From Caballeronia megalochromosomata (lineage in GTDB: Bacteria > Pseudomonadota > Gammaproteobacteria > Burkholderiales > Burkholderiaceae), in NCBI GenBank assembly GCA_001580565.1, contig LRBF01000284.1, positions 1-64,000 on the forward strand: a stretch of DNA of 64,000 nt, written 5' to 3'. This document shows, one piece after another, positions 8,266 to 24,830 of this stretch; within the stretch, counting starts at the first letter, position 1, and each line of letters opens with the position of its first letter. The translations under genes and the position numbers were made by a program. The notes beneath the pieces are model-generated. The model was not told where the DNA came from. It did no database searches and saw only the letters and a program-made list of their open reading frames with translations.

Positions 8266-9944
8266 TTCCTCCGCAGATTCGACGCGAGTGCATGCCGCGC
8301 ATCGTCGTCGCGGTTATCGCCGGATTCGCCGGCGCCATCTGCAGTGCGGAAATCGCACGACAGATCAGCGGCGTCGCGGGTGGACAAATACCGACGCGCG
8401 CACTCGCGATCGCGTTCTTCGCCGTTTGCGCAGCGCAACTGCTCTTCAGAACGACCTCGCAGATTCTCATCATGGATTTCGGGCAGCAGGTGATATGCGG
8501 CCTGCGCATCGAGCTGTGCCGCAAGATCCTGCATACGCCCTACAAAAAGCTGGAGGCGCTCGGCAAGCCGCGCCTGCTCGCCATCCTCACGACCGACGTC
8601 AACACGTTCGCACAGGCCGCGCAGATGCTGCCGGTCACGTTCGGACACCTGGTCCTGATCGCTGTCTGCCTTGCCTATATGGCGTGGCTCTCGTGGCAGG
8701 CATTCGCGTGCTTCTTCATGTTTCTGATCACCGCGGCAGTCATTTACCACTGCGTGGAGCGCTGGCCGCTGCGCGAGATGCAGGCGGTGCGCGATCAGCT
8801 CGACATCATCTTCCGGCATTTCCGGTCGCTGCTCGAAGGTGCGCGTGAATTGCAGCTCAATACCTCGCGCGCCCGGTACTTCACCGATCACGTGGTCCAT
8901 CCGACCGCGCATCAGTTCCGGCGCTCCTTCACGCGAGCGATGCTCATCTATTCGCTCGTCGCCAATGCGGGCGGCATGTTGTTCTACGTGGCCATCGGCC
9001 TGATTCTGCTCGTCGTGCCGCACTGGTTTCCGCAATCGCCGGGCGTTCTGGTGACCCTCACGCTTCTGCTGCTCTTTCTGATCCAGCCGGTCAGCGAAGT
9101 GATGACGAGCCTGCCGATTCTGCGGCAGGCGTCCATCGCGCTGTCGCGCATCCGCATTCTCGATGCCGAGCTGACGCAGGCGCCCGATGACGACCCGCGC
9201 GTGACGCAGGACGACCCCTTCGCGGTCACGGTCGAGGGTGCGCCGTTACTCAGGTTCGCCGGTGTATCGCACCGCTACCCGGGGCTGACCGAGGATCGTC
9301 CGTTCACGCTCGGGCCGATCGATCTGTCGATCAGACAAGGCGAGGTGGTCTACCTGATCGGTGGCAACGGCAGCGGCAAGACCACGCTCGCGATGCTGCT
9401 GCTCGGGCTCTACGAACCCGAGCAGGGGCATGTCGAGCTGAACGGAATAAAGATCGACAAGCACAACCTGGTGCAGTATCGCCAGCGCTTTTCGGCTGTG
9501 TTCGCCGACTTTCATCTGTTCGACGAGATTCTGTGCCAGGACCAGGCTCAGGTCGCGAAGCAGGCGACGCATTATCTGCACACGCTCGAACTCGATCACA
9601 AGGTCGGCATCCGGGGCAACAGGTTCAGCACGACCAGTCTTTCGTCCGGGCAGCGCAAGCGCATGGCGCTGATCTCGTCGTATCTCGAAGATCGTCCGAT
9701 CTACCTCTTCGATGAGTGGGCGGCCGATCAGGACCCTGTGTTCAGGCGCGTGTTCTACACGGAGCTTATTCCCGATCTCAAGCGCCGCGGCAAGACGGTC
9801 ATCGTCATCTCTCACGACGATGCCTACTTCGAATGTGCCGACCGCCTCGTGCAGGTGGCGCAGGGCCGGCTCGTCGATGTATCGGCCGAAGCGCTGAAGG
9901 CGGGTCTGTACGCAAGACGCAACAACTCGCCCGTGGCCGAGTGA
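8253..9944 (+). CDS. Cyclic-peptide ABC exporter (SyrD/PvdE-type), fused permease-ATPase
   Basis: 563 aa from the ATG at 8253, which overlaps the hydrolase gene. The N-terminal half has about six membrane segments (first about 15-40; later FYVAIGLILLVVPHW and VTLTLLLLFLI). The C-terminal ATPase has Walker A GGNGSGKT (370-377), signature LSSGQRKR and Walker B IYLFDEWAADQDP. The DEWAADQDP ending is characteristic of the family that exports syringomycin-like lipopeptides and pyoverdine precursors across the inner membrane. It lies 49 nt upstream of the second NRPS in what is probably one operon, so it most likely exports that peptide or moves it to the periplasm. Confidence 0.93.
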   Translation: MFSLIPPQIRRECMPRIVVAVIAGFAGAICSAEIARQISGVAGGQIPTRALAIAFFAVCAAQLLFRTTSQILIMDFGQQVICGLRIELCRKILHTPYKKLEALGKPRLLAILTTDVNTFAQAAQMLPVTFGHLVLIAVCLAYMAWLSWQAFACFFMFLITAAVIYHCVERWPLREMQAVRDQLDIIFRHFRSLLEGARELQLNTSRARYFTDHVVHPTAHQFRRSFTRAMLIYSLVANAGGMLFYVAIGLILLVVPHWFPQSPGVLVTLTLLLLFLIQPVSEVMTSLPILRQASIALSRIRILDAELTQAPDDDPRVTQDDPFAVTVEGAPLLRFAGVSHRYPGLTEDRPFTLGPIDLSIRQGEVVYLIGGNGSGKTTLAMLLLGLYEPEQGHVELNGIKIDKHNLVQYRQRFSAVFADFHLFDEILCQDQAQVAKQATHYLHTLELDHKVGIRGNRFSTTSLSSGQRKRMALISSYLEDRPIYLFDEWAADQDPVFRRVFYTELIPDLKRRGKTVIVISHDDAYFECADRLVQVAQGRLVDVSAEALKAGLYARRNNSPVAE

Positions 9945-9993
9945 CGCGATCGATCATGGATGGTCTGGTCAATCCTTTTTATCGAGTGAAACC

Positions 9994-17193
<7,200 letters not shown>

Positions 17194-17208
17194 TGTCGGG
17201 CGCGCCGG

Positions 17209-18447
17209 TCAGTCGATCGATATGTCGCCCATACGTTTGAAGGAAGCTGCGCTGGCGGATCCCTCCATCGCGGCGAGCCGTTGCAGCATCACGAGCCCGA
17301 GCAGGGCGAGCGCCAATCCGAACATGAAGTCGGCATGCACGCCCGCACGATCCACGATCGCGCCTCCCACTGCAGAGCCGAGGGCAATCGCCACTTGAAT
17401 GATGCTGACGAACATCGCCGACCCCGCTTCGGCCAAGTCGGCCGTGGTGCGCTGAATCCAGACGCTGAAGCAGAGCGGGAGCGCTCCGAACGCGATTCCC
17501 CACAGCAGCATGCCTGCCGTCTCGCCGATCGTCGAATGTTCGAGCAGCAACATGGACGACATGGCGCCCACCAGCAGCAGCACCATCGCAGCGATGGACT
17601 TCTTGCGATGATCCGACACTACCATGGACATCAACGCATTGGAGAAGAAGCCGACAAGACCAAAGCCGAAGAGCAGCAACGTGATGGTGCTCAGCGAGAA
17701 GTCCTGTTCGAGCAGCGGAGCAATGTAGGTGTAGGTCGAGAAATGCGCGCCGAAAACGAGCGCGATCATCAGCATGCTCAGCCTCATGTGGGACCGGCCG
17801 AGCAGCGTTTTGAAATCCGCGATGCGCAGCGCCGATGCAGACGGCAGCGAAGGCACGAGAAGCGCCTGAGCCACCAGGGCCAGCGTCACGAGGCCACCCG
17901 TGGCGGCGAACGAGAGACGCCAGGACGCGAAAGACGCGATGAACGTTCCGAGCGGGACGCCGATGACGGTTGCGCACGTAACGCCTGTCAGGATGGTGGC
18001 GGTCGCTTTCGCCGCGTCCTTCGCCTGCACGAGTCGAGGGGCGGCAGCGGTCGCCAGCGTCCAGAAGCCGCCCAGCGCCGCGCCGAGCAAGGCCCGTCCG
18101 GCAAGCATGACCGGAAGATTCGTCGCGACTGCGCAAACGAGGTTCGAAATCAGAAGCACAGACGTCAGAAGAAGGAAAATGGTCCGACGATCCATGCGAC
18201 CCGCGCCGACGATGAGCGTCGGTGCGAATATCGCGGCCATGACGCCGGGCGTAGTGACCATCAGGCCTGCGACGCCGGTCGAGACGTCCAGGTCGTGTGC
18301 GATTTGCGGCAACAATCCGACAGGCAAAAACTCGGCCGTCACGAACGCAAACGCGCTCACCGCTACGGCAATGACGGAAAGCCATTGACGCACGGACGTC
18401 GCATTTCCTTCCGTTGATGAAGGTATTGCAGGTGTATCGATTTGCAT
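17209..18447 (-). CDS. MFS transporter, DHA1 family (AraJ/YdhP-like)
   Basis: 412 aa from the ATG at 18447 with about twelve membrane segments. FVTAEFLPVGLLP in the first helix is typical of the drug:H+ antiporter branch that includes AraJ and YdhP; the segment GRMDRRTIFLL fits the conserved loop between helices 2 and 3. A longer TTG-initiated frame reaches 18546, but its extra 33 residues look non-native. No clear Shine-Dalgarno is seen for either start. It converges with the second NRPS (15 nt between stops) and diverges from the hydrolase at 18588. Export of the peptide or another small compound is possible; substrate unknown. Confidence 0.9.
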   Translation of the reverse strand: MQIDTPAIPSSTEGNATSVRQWLSVIAVAVSAFAFVTAEFLPVGLLPQIAHDLDVSTGVAGLMVTTPGVMAAIFAPTLIVGAGRMDRRTIFLLLTSVLLISNLVCAVATNLPVMLAGRALLGAALGGFWTLATAAAPRLVQAKDAAKATATILTGVTCATVIGVPLGTFIASFASWRLSFAATGGLVTLALVAQALLVPSLPSASALRIADFKTLLGRSHMRLSMLMIALVFGAHFSTYTYIAPLLEQDFSLSTITLLLFGFGLVGFFSNALMSMVVSDHRKKSIAAMVLLLVGAMSSMLLLEHSTIGETAGMLLWGIAFGALPLCFSVWIQRTTADLAEAGSAMFVSIIQVAIALGSAVGGAIVDRAGVHADFMFGLALALLGLVMLQRLAAMEGSASAASFKRMGDISID

Positions 18448-18587
18448 GATGGCGCTGAAGCTGGCTTGGAACGTGTGACTATAAGGTGGGGACCGCCCGA
18501 GAAAAAGCGGTGTGCGTTGAACAGAGTTGCCGGTGTGGCCGAACAATATCGGCGCGTGACTGACTCAAGTGCGATGGAGCGTTCTTC

Positions 18588-19514
18588 GTGATCAAAAAAG
18601 CGACACTTCGTGGCAATCAGATAGACCTCTTCCACGAGGAGTTTGGAGAAAGAAAAGACCCGCCGGTACTACTGGTGATGGGCAACAGTGCGCCAGGTCT
18701 GGTCTGGCCCGACGCGTTCTGCCGATTGCTCGCGTCAACAGGAGTGCTCGTGATCCGGTTCGACGCTCGTGATACGGGCCTCTCGACCTACATCGACTTC
18801 GCCACATCGCCGTACACGCTCGACGATCTCGTTGCAGACGCCTTCGCCCTGCTCGATACCATTGGAATCGATGCGGCACATGTCGTCGGGCTGTCTCAAG
18901 GCGGTGTCATCGGCTACAGGATGGCGCTCTCGATGCCCGAACGCGTGACGACGCTCTGCACCATCATGTCTTCGCCCGACCTGAGGCCGAAAAACGACGC
19001 CTTCGCGGGAATATCCGCGAGAGCGGGAGAGCTTCCGCGTCCTTCTGCCGACTACGTCGCGAAAGTAATCGCGCTGAACGCCAGTCCGCCGGCAAGCGTC
19101 GATGAAATCGCGACGCGGTTCGTCGAGAATTTCCGGTTGGCCGCAGGTCCGAGATCGCCTTTCGACGAACGCGCATGGCGGAGCCTGGGGCACGCGTTTG
19201 CCGAGCGTCCGCTGCAACGGTCCGATGGACTTCAGCCCACGTTGGCCAACAACAGCAACCACGCGCTGGCTCAAAAAGCGACGCCGGCGCTGACCGTCGA
19301 TGCACTGGCGTCGATCAGGTTACCCGTGCTGGTCATCCACGGGAGCGATGATCCGATCTTACCGGTCGGGCATGGCGAATGGGCCGCTGCCGCCATCCCT
19401 GGAGCAACACTACGCGTGATCGATCGCATGGGTCACGCCCTCGACCCTGCGTTCTTCGATCCGATCGTACGAGAGCTGTCCGGGTTTTATCGCAAGAATG
19501 GAAGCGGCGCCTGA
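18588..19514 (+). CDS. Alpha/beta hydrolase
   Basis: 308 aa starting at GTG 18588 with GGAG 9 nt upstream. Motifs: VMGNSAPG near the oxyanion hole, FDARDTGLS, nucleophile elbow GLSQGG, the acid in HGSDDPILPVGHG, and a late GHALD histidine. The SxGG serine elbow and overall pattern are those of haloperoxidase/ester-hydrolase-like enzymes such as DhmA/RdmC-type methylesterases. It is divergent from the MFS gene and convergent with the SDR gene. Substrate not determinable. Confidence 0.88.
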   Translation: MIKKATLRGNQIDLFHEEFGERKDPPVLLVMGNSAPGLVWPDAFCRLLASTGVLVIRFDARDTGLSTYIDFATSPYTLDDLVADAFALLDTIGIDAAHVVGLSQGGVIGYRMALSMPERVTTLCTIMSSPDLRPKNDAFAGISARAGELPRPSADYVAKVIALNASPPASVDEIATRFVENFRLAAGPRSPFDERAWRSLGHAFAERPLQRSDGLQPTLANNSNHALAQKATPALTVDALASIRLPVLVIHGSDDPILPVGHGEWAAAAIPGATLRVIDRMGHALDPAFFDPIVRELSGFYRKNGSGA

Positions 19515-19529
19515 TCGTGACGCCGACGA

Positions 19530-20276
19530 TCAAAACGGACTGATGCCCGACATGCCCCCGTCGACTGCCAGGTCGGCGCCGGTCATATAGCGCGATGCGT
19601 CGGACGCAAGAAACAGAATGGCCGAGGCGATTTCGGCTGGCTCGGCGGGCCGCTTCATCGGAATCACGCGCGACCATTCGAGCAGTTGCGCTTCGGACAT
19701 GCCGAGGCTGTCGAAAATCGGCGTATTGGCCACGCCCGGTGAAATGCTGTTGACGCGTATGTCGGACTCGACGAACTCCGCTGCAAAGCTCTTCGCGAGC
19801 GAAACGACCGCAGCCTTCGAGGCGCAGTACGCGGAAAAATTCTTCGTGCCCTGATTGGCCGCGAGCGACGCAACGAGGATGATCGACGCAGGCCGGGCGA
19901 GAAACGGCAATGCCTCGCGTACGGTGGCGTACACGCCGCCGACGTTGACATTGAGGACATCGGAAAATTGCTCCAGGGGCGTGTCGCGTACCGGCGTTTG
20001 CCGGGAAACGCCCGCATTGGCGACCACGACATCGACATCGCATTGAAAATGATCGACTGCCGTCTCGTATAGACGTCGCATGTCGTCCGGGATCGCGGCG
20101 TTCGCGACCACAGGCAGCGCGTTTTTGCCGAGTTGCTGCGCGGCGCGTTGCAGCTTTTCCGCGTTACGCCCACTGATGACCACGCGCGCGCCTTCGGACA
20201 CGAATCGTTCGGCGGCGGCGAAGCCTATACCGCTGCCACCCCCTGTTACGACCGCGAGAGCATGCTTCAATAGCAT
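19530..20276 (-). CDS. Short-chain dehydrogenase/reductase (SDR)
   Basis: 248 aa, the usual length for a classical SDR. The cofactor motif is GGGSGIG near residue 12 and NAG follows at about 91-93. The catalytic Ser lies in the SLAANQG region and the Tyr-Lys pair in SAYCASK. PGVANTP and VDGGM are typical C-terminal landmarks. The ATG at 20276 is preceded by GAGG. The upstream cupin gene ends 4 nt before it, so the two form an operon. It probably reduces or oxidises a small carbonyl/alcohol with NAD(P); substrate unknown. Confidence 0.92.
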   Translation of the reverse strand: MLLKHALAVVTGGGSGIGFAAAERFVSEGARVVISGRNAEKLQRAAQQLGKNALPVVANAAIPDDMRRLYETAVDHFQCDVDVVVANAGVSRQTPVRDTPLEQFSDVLNVNVGGVYATVREALPFLARPASIILVASLAANQGTKNFSAYCASKAAVVSLAKSFAAEFVESDIRVNSISPGVANTPIFDSLGMSEAQLLEWSRVIPMKRPAEPAEIASAILFLASDASRYMTGADLAVDGGMSGISPF

Positions 20277-20280
20277 CGTG

Positions 20281-20643
20281 TCATCCTCGCAAGTTGACGA
20301 CGAGTGCGCGGCCGGACCGGATCGCGCGCGTCGTGTGGCCCGTACCCTGAAGATCACCGGCCACGAAGATCGCGCCCGCTTCGAATCGTCGCGCGGCCTC
20401 GCTTCCTTGCACGGTGATTTCGAGTTCGCCTTCGAGCACGACGACGTACTGTCTGGCCGGCGGGTTATGCCAGCCGAGGACATAGTCTGCGTCGAACTCG
20501 TGCATGAGCACGCTCTCACAGGGTTGCGGCGACGACAGCGACACCGCGACGCCCTTGAACATCACAGGGCTCGCTTCAAACGCGTGGATGGTTCTGAACG
20601 CCGAGTGCCCATCGAGTCCGGTGTATATCTCGATGCATTCCAT
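20281..20643 (-). CDS. Cupin-domain protein
   Basis: 120 aa from the ATG at 20643, chosen because AGGAG lies just upstream. The protein has one cupin barrel: the first motif is around VLGWHNPPARQYVVVLEGELEI and the second around FEAGAIFVAGDLQGTGHT, with His residues placed as metal ligands. It is coupled to the SDR gene. It may be an isomerase, dioxygenase-like enzyme or binding protein acting on the same substrate. Confidence 0.8.
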   Translation of the reverse strand: MECIEIYTGLDGHSAFRTIHAFEASPVMFKGVAVSLSSPQPCESVLMHEFDADYVLGWHNPPARQYVVVLEGELEITVQGSEAARRFEAGAIFVAGDLQGTGHTTRAIRSGRALVVNLRG

Positions 20644-20774
20644 CGTCGCTCCTGTTGTCACCCGATGAACAACACGAAGTGGTTTCGGAAATGCGCAGAC
20701 GAATTCGCGTTCTCATCCACCACTTACGCTATGGAATCGAAGTCTAGGCGGCGAGACGGGAAGTGCAAAGCGGC

Positions 20775-21920
20775 TTAGCGGCCACCGTCATTCACGAACT
20801 GACCGAAGAATCGCGCGATCTCCCGGGTCGCGTGCGGACCGCGCATGTCGGTATGGGTACCATCGGGATGACCACCCGACCATGCATGACCCAGCCCGTG
20901 CACGAGCCACTGCTCGCCGACCAGCGCACCGTCACAATCGTGAAAAACTTGTCGCGTATAGGCGTGACCGTTTGCTTCGTGGCCGACGTGCGTCGACAAT
21001 ACCGGCACCGCGTCTTCAGGCATGCCATGCAGTAGCTGGCTCATCGAAACGATCTGCTCGCTGTTACGCGGATGCACCGTGTCGTCGGCATCGCCGTGAA
21101 AGACGATCAGCGGCACCGCGCGCGGCCTGGGCTGGTCCGATGACGTTTGGGGCAGGCGCACTTTGCCTCTGCCGTCATTCATCGCGCAGAGTGCCGTCAA
21201 CTGCTCGTCGGCGACGCCGAACGCCAGGCCTGAATGAATCGCGGCGGCTGCGTAAAGCTCCGGATGCGTGACAGCGAGATTCACTGCCAGCGCCCCACCG
21301 GCCGACATACCGGCGACATACACACGAGTGCGATCGACGTTGTACGTAGCGACGACCTCGCGCGTGAGGGCCGCGATGGCCGCCGCTTCGCCCGAGTCGC
21401 GCGTCTGATTCGCAGGCATGAACCAGTTCCAGCACCTCAGCGGATTCGAACTCTCCGACTGCTCCGGATAGACGACGATAAAGCCCTTCTCTTCAGCGAC
21501 GATGTTCATTTCGGTCCCTGACGCAAAGTCGTCCGAGTCCTGTTGTGCGCCGTGGAGCATGACGATCATCGGTAATGGCTGACCGTCGTGCGCGCCCGGA
21601 ACATACATCTTGAAGTGATAGGTCTCGTTGCCATATTCGAAGCGTTCGCTCGACCATCGCTGGCCGCTCGCGTCGTCGGGCACGAGTGGCCGGGCACGGG
21701 ACGCGGTCTCGCTCACTGGCGCAATCGAGGCGTCGCTGTGCTGCGGATCATCGGCTAAATGCGCTTCCTGGGCGTCGAGTTGCGACTGCAACGGAGCCGC
21801 AGGGTCCGCGACCGATGTCTCGGCCGGGTCGAAGAAATGCGCCGTGAGACCCACGATCTCGCGAGGAAAGAACGACCAGAACGAGTCGTGCGCCCATGCA
21901 AGCGGGAGGAAGGGATTCAT
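20775..21920 (-). CDS. PHB-depolymerase-family esterase
   Basis: 381 aa. The first about 90 residues are Ala/Ser/Asp-rich and look disordered. The catalytic domain has LHGAQQDSDDF, the nucleophile elbow GMSAGG (Ser206), HGDADDTVHPRNS supplying the acid, and a late histidine in GLGHAWSGG. This pattern is that of the PhaZ/LpqC esterase family. There is no signal peptide, so it is probably cytoplasmic. GGGAG precedes the ATG. It lies downstream of the phasin gene on the same strand, though a terminator stands between them. It fits turnover of polyhydroxyalkanoate granules or oligomers. Confidence 0.87.
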   Translation of the reverse strand: MNPFLPLAWAHDSFWSFFPREIVGLTAHFFDPAETSVADPAAPLQSQLDAQEAHLADDPQHSDASIAPVSETASRARPLVPDDASGQRWSSERFEYGNETYHFKMYVPGAHDGQPLPMIVMLHGAQQDSDDFASGTEMNIVAEEKGFIVVYPEQSESSNPLRCWNWFMPANQTRDSGEAAAIAALTREVVATYNVDRTRVYVAGMSAGGALAVNLAVTHPELYAAAAIHSGLAFGVADEQLTALCAMNDGRGKVRLPQTSSDQPRPRAVPLIVFHGDADDTVHPRNSEQIVSMSQLLHGMPEDAVPVLSTHVGHEANGHAYTRQVFHDCDGALVGEQWLVHGLGHAWSGGHPDGTHTDMRGPHATREIARFFGQFVNDGGR

Positions 21921-21946
21921 CGATTCTCCCGGTAGGGTCGAGCGGA

Positions 21947-21972
21947 ATAAAAAACCCGCTTGATGCGGGTTT
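21947..21972 (-). terminator. Rho-independent terminator after the phasin gene
   Basis: On the minus strand an 8-bp stem (AAACCCGC with GCGGGTTT, 21952-21959 and 21965-21972) runs straight into a T-rich tail. It sits 40 nt past the phasin stop and 27 nt before the esterase start. Confidence 0.8.
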
Positions 21973-22011
21973 CGAAAGTCAACAGTGGCACGTTGAGCCT
22001 GATGTTATTGT

Positions 22012-22506
22012 TTAGCGCTTGTCGGCTTTGGCGGCGCGTACGGCCTTTTCGGTTCCTTCGCTCGCCTCTTCGATCACCTCGGCACCTGCGTCCGCGATGT
22101 CCGTCGCCGTCTCAGCAACATTCGATAGGAATGCGACAGGCTCTTTGGAAAGAGAATCGGACGACCGTTTCAGTCCAAAGCCGAGCTGCTCGAGCGGTCC
22201 ACGCGTCTCATTGAGAATGTCCGTCTGGGTCGCACGAACGATCTGCAGAAAATGCCGGGTGTACGCAGCCGCTTTTTCCGGCGTCTCGGCAAACAGCGTC
22301 GACTGCCAGCTCAGGAAGTCGCCCGGTTTGGCATTCGGGCCGGCCTTGGCAACGGCGGCGCTTTCTTCGAAGACGGTCTTGACCGTCTGCACGTTCAGTT
22401 CGGCAAGCTGCTGAAGGCCGCTCGCATAGCGTTTGGCGACGTTCACGAGGACCTGCACACCGGTCGAAGGAAACAAAAATGTCTGTTGCGTGAAAGAAGG
22501 AAACAT
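22012..22506 (-). CDS. Phasin family protein
   Basis: 164 aa, mostly amphipathic helix, with the phasin pattern of a central ELNVQTVKTVFEE helix, then FLSWQSTLF and RATQTDILNE helices, and an Ala/Lys-rich C-terminus (ending AVRAAKADKR). CAGGAG precedes the ATG. Phasins coat polyhydroxyalkanoate granules and control their number and size. A short inverted repeat lies about 60 nt upstream of the start, and a PHB-depolymerase-type esterase follows on the same strand. Confidence 0.9.
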   Translation of the reverse strand: MFPSFTQQTFLFPSTGVQVLVNVAKRYASGLQQLAELNVQTVKTVFEESAAVAKAGPNAKPGDFLSWQSTLFAETPEKAAAYTRHFLQIVRATQTDILNETRGPLEQLGFGLKRSSDSLSKEPVAFLSNVAETATDIADAGAEVIEEASEGTEKAVRAAKADKR

Positions 22507-22566
22507 TGAGCGCTCCTGAGATGAAAGATTCGACGAAATCTGTATTTATGACCGAATTCGGCTTTT

Positions 22567-22580
22567 TTGCTGCACTGCAA
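22567..22580 (-). promoter_or_regulatory. Inverted repeat upstream of the phasin gene, candidate operator
   Basis: TTGC-N6-GCAA (22567-22580) lies 60 nt before the phasin start, in the expected promoter zone. Phasin genes are commonly repressed by PhaR, which binds TGC/GCA-rich repeats in several proteobacteria. The assignment to PhaR is inference from position. Confidence 0.3.
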
Positions 22581-22712
22581 TATACAGGTTCATCATACGG
22601 CACTTTCGGCTGCCGTCAAGGAGCGTTTTCGATTTTCGTTGTACGTTGCGGATTGCGACCATTTGTATGAATCATGAGGCCGGGACGCCCTCAACTAGGA
22701 TACCTAACTACC

Positions 22713-24443
22713 TCAACGCGCTACCAGCACGAACGGCGCGACGCCGCTATTGACCGAACCGCTCGTGAATGAATGCAGCCCGAGGTCGGTATTCCGGTAT
22801 CTACCGTCCGCCCGCTGCTTCAACTCGTTGGCGGACCAGATTCCGCTTCGCTCGAAAAGAATGGACTTGGTGGCCGGTTCGTATTGCATATATCCCAGCA
22901 AATTTGACGAAGCCAGCAAAGCCGTCCTGATTCTGCTCGCCACGTCGTAGAGGATGATCGGACTCGGGCTCGTGTTGTTGTCGTCGGCGAAAAGGATTTG
23001 CTGGTTGCTGATGGCGGCGAGGAATTTCGGCTTCTTTTCCGGCAGATCGGTCAGCACGCGCGTGATGCCGCTCTCCAGATCCATTTCTGTCAGACTGCCT
23101 TCGGCAAGAGGCGCCGAAGCGCTGACAAAGTAGGCCTTTGTGGCATCAGGGGTCACGGCAAACTGATCACGGACCGTGCCCGACGCCGAACCCGCCGGAT
23201 AGCCGCCGCGTATCAATCCGCTGGCCCTTTCGATGCGAAGCACTTCCAGCTTCGTCCCCGGCGCGTTCGAGAGCGCGTAGAGGTTCGTGTCGTCATTCCG
23301 GGGCGTGGCTAGCTTGATGAGGTCATAGTCTTCAGGCAGGACGATCTTCTGGAGCAGCGTCCCGGCGTCCGTGTCGATGACGCTGATGACGTTCTTGTTC
23401 GACAGATAGACCTGTGGTCCATCCAGCGCGGGCTGGAGGCTATAGCCGGTGAGCGTCGTCAGCCACGGACCGATGGGCGTGACCCGCAGAACCTTATTGG
23501 TTGCGGTGTCGATGGTGGCGAGATCGATCGACGTCGGACTTCTTTCCAGCAGCACATGCAGCCGTTTTCCATCCGCGCTGGCGAACATCTGATCGACCTG
23601 CTTGTAGTCGCCCGTCAGTGAGAGATCGATCGAAGCCTTCGCCGCGCGCGAGACAAAGTCGTACGCGGTGACCTGGGCCGGAGCCTGCGCGCGCGTCAGC
23701 GCATACAAGGTTTCGCTGAGCGGCGGGGGTCCGTAGTACTTCTGCGCCATCTCGACGTCGGTGGCGCTCAGCTTGCCGTCGCCGTTCCAGTTCGGATTGC
23801 AGTAGTTCATGATCGATGCGAGATCCCATACGCCGATCATCGTGTCGCCCGAGGTGCCTTGCGCAGGCTCGTTACACGTCGAGGGCGTATCGGGCCGGTT
23901 CTGCTCGTGAGCGAAGCCCAGCGCGTGACCAAATTCGTGCGCGGCAACCCGGCGAATGCAGTACTCCTCGCGCCCCTGGCAACTCGGGCTCCAGTTCCTG
24001 AAGGTGAAATCGAGCGACATGCCGCCCGCAGCGTTATTCAGCATCGCCCCCAGGCCGAGGGTGTGCGGACCACTCGCGGCATTGTCCTCGACCGAGATCC
24101 TTATGCCGTAATAGTTCGGATCGTTGGTGCAGCGCTGCCATCCCGCGAACTGGGCGCCCGAGTTCTGCGCCCATGTTTCCTCGACCGCGGAGCGTGTCCA
24201 GTTACGTTGCGCGGAGTACCGCGCGAAATCGGCGCTGCTCATGTCCCAGCAAACGCCGATGGGAACGCGGCTCCATATGGCGGTCGACAACGCGTAACCC
24301 TTGGTTGCGGCTTCTTGCTGCGCCGCCGGTCCCGCCGCAGTCTTCGCGTTCGATCCCGACGAATCGACGCCGGCGTCTCCGCCGCACCCGGTAATCAATA
24401 CTCCTGATGAAATCGCCAGAACCAGCCCTCGTATCCTTCTCAT
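22713..24443 (-). CDS. Metzincin-like zinc metalloprotease lipoprotein with a propeller-like C-terminus
   Basis: 576 aa. The signal peptide ends in a lipobox (LITG-Cys20), so the protein should be lipid-anchored outside the inner membrane. The N-terminal catalytic region has HEFGHALGFAH (His169, Glu170, His173, His179), the HExxHxxGxxH zinc motif, then SIMNY, a matching Met-turn. Cys residues around it may form disulfides. From about residue 255 to the end are repeated strand-rich units (for example SADGKRLHVLLE, VISVIDTDAGTLL) that look like a YVTN/WD-type beta-propeller. Many proteases of this family lack such a partner domain. It appears monocistronic. Substrate unknown; protein or matrix processing is likely. 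Confidence 0.85.
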   Translation of the reverse strand: MRRIRGLVLAISSGVLITGCGGDAGVDSSGSNAKTAAGPAAQQEAATKGYALSTAIWSRVPIGVCWDMSSADFARYSAQRNWTRSAVEETWAQNSGAQFAGWQRCTNDPNYYGIRISVEDNAASGPHTLGLGAMLNNAAGGMSLDFTFRNWSPSCQGREEYCIRRVAAHEFGHALGFAHEQNRPDTPSTCNEPAQGTSGDTMIGVWDLASIMNYCNPNWNGDGKLSATDVEMAQKYYGPPPLSETLYALTRAQAPAQVTAYDFVSRAAKASIDLSLTGDYKQVDQMFASADGKRLHVLLERSPTSIDLATIDTATNKVLRVTPIGPWLTTLTGYSLQPALDGPQVYLSNKNVISVIDTDAGTLLQKIVLPEDYDLIKLATPRNDDTNLYALSNAPGTKLEVLRIERASGLIRGGYPAGSASGTVRDQFAVTPDATKAYFVSASAPLAEGSLTEMDLESGITRVLTDLPEKKPKFLAAISNQQILFADDNNTSPSPIILYDVASRIRTALLASSNLLGYMQYEPATKSILFERSGIWSANELKQRADGRYRNTDLGLHSFTSGSVNSGVAPFVLVAR

Positions 24444-24675
24444 CTGCGTCTCCGTTTATCGAGACCATGCAGTGGCGCGCATGGCGGAAGGAAATATGTT
24501 CAGCGTGTATTCAGATTGGAGGCTTCATTACAAAGTATTTCCGGGAGCATCTGCCTGACAGCGTCAGTGCGTCAATCATTAATTATCCGAATTGTGGGAT
24601 GAGAAAGCGCGACTGACGGCACGCGTGACCGACAAGCGTCTTGCCGCGCGCGGTCAGATTATTTCTGACTAATAG
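24444..24675. other. Intergenic region between divergent metalloprotease and cold-shock genes
   Basis: These 232 bases, together with the csp promoter and leader (24676-24830), form a 387-base gene-free stretch. The left part must carry the minus-strand promoter of the metalloprotease gene. I see no clear -35/-10 pair there and no convincing small gene. Confidence 0.5.
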
Positions 24676-24704
24676 TTGACTAATCCATGCGGGTTTGGTA
24701 CCAT
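24676..24704 (+). promoter_or_regulatory. Sigma-70 promoter of the cold-shock gene, with a ~120-nt leader
   Basis: TTGACT (24676-24681), a 17-nt spacer, then TACCAT (24699-24704). Transcription would start near 24711, leaving about 120 nt of 5' untranslated RNA before the ATG at 24831. Long leaders of this kind are typical of cspA-type genes, where they control mRNA stability and translation in the cold. Confidence 0.6.
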
Positions 24705-24830
24705 TTATGTTGAAGTTCAAGAAGTCGACTGCTGCTCATCAATCGTCCGTTTCTTGCCGGAATTCGTTGTCCACTCCCTCCTTGATGCTTCTCTCGTTCA
24801 TTACACACATCATTTTCTCAAGGTTTTTTC

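Noticed and set aside
24676-24704. Calling the csp leader a riboswitch
   Set aside because: Only a promoter and long leader are supported; no conserved aptamer is recognisable.
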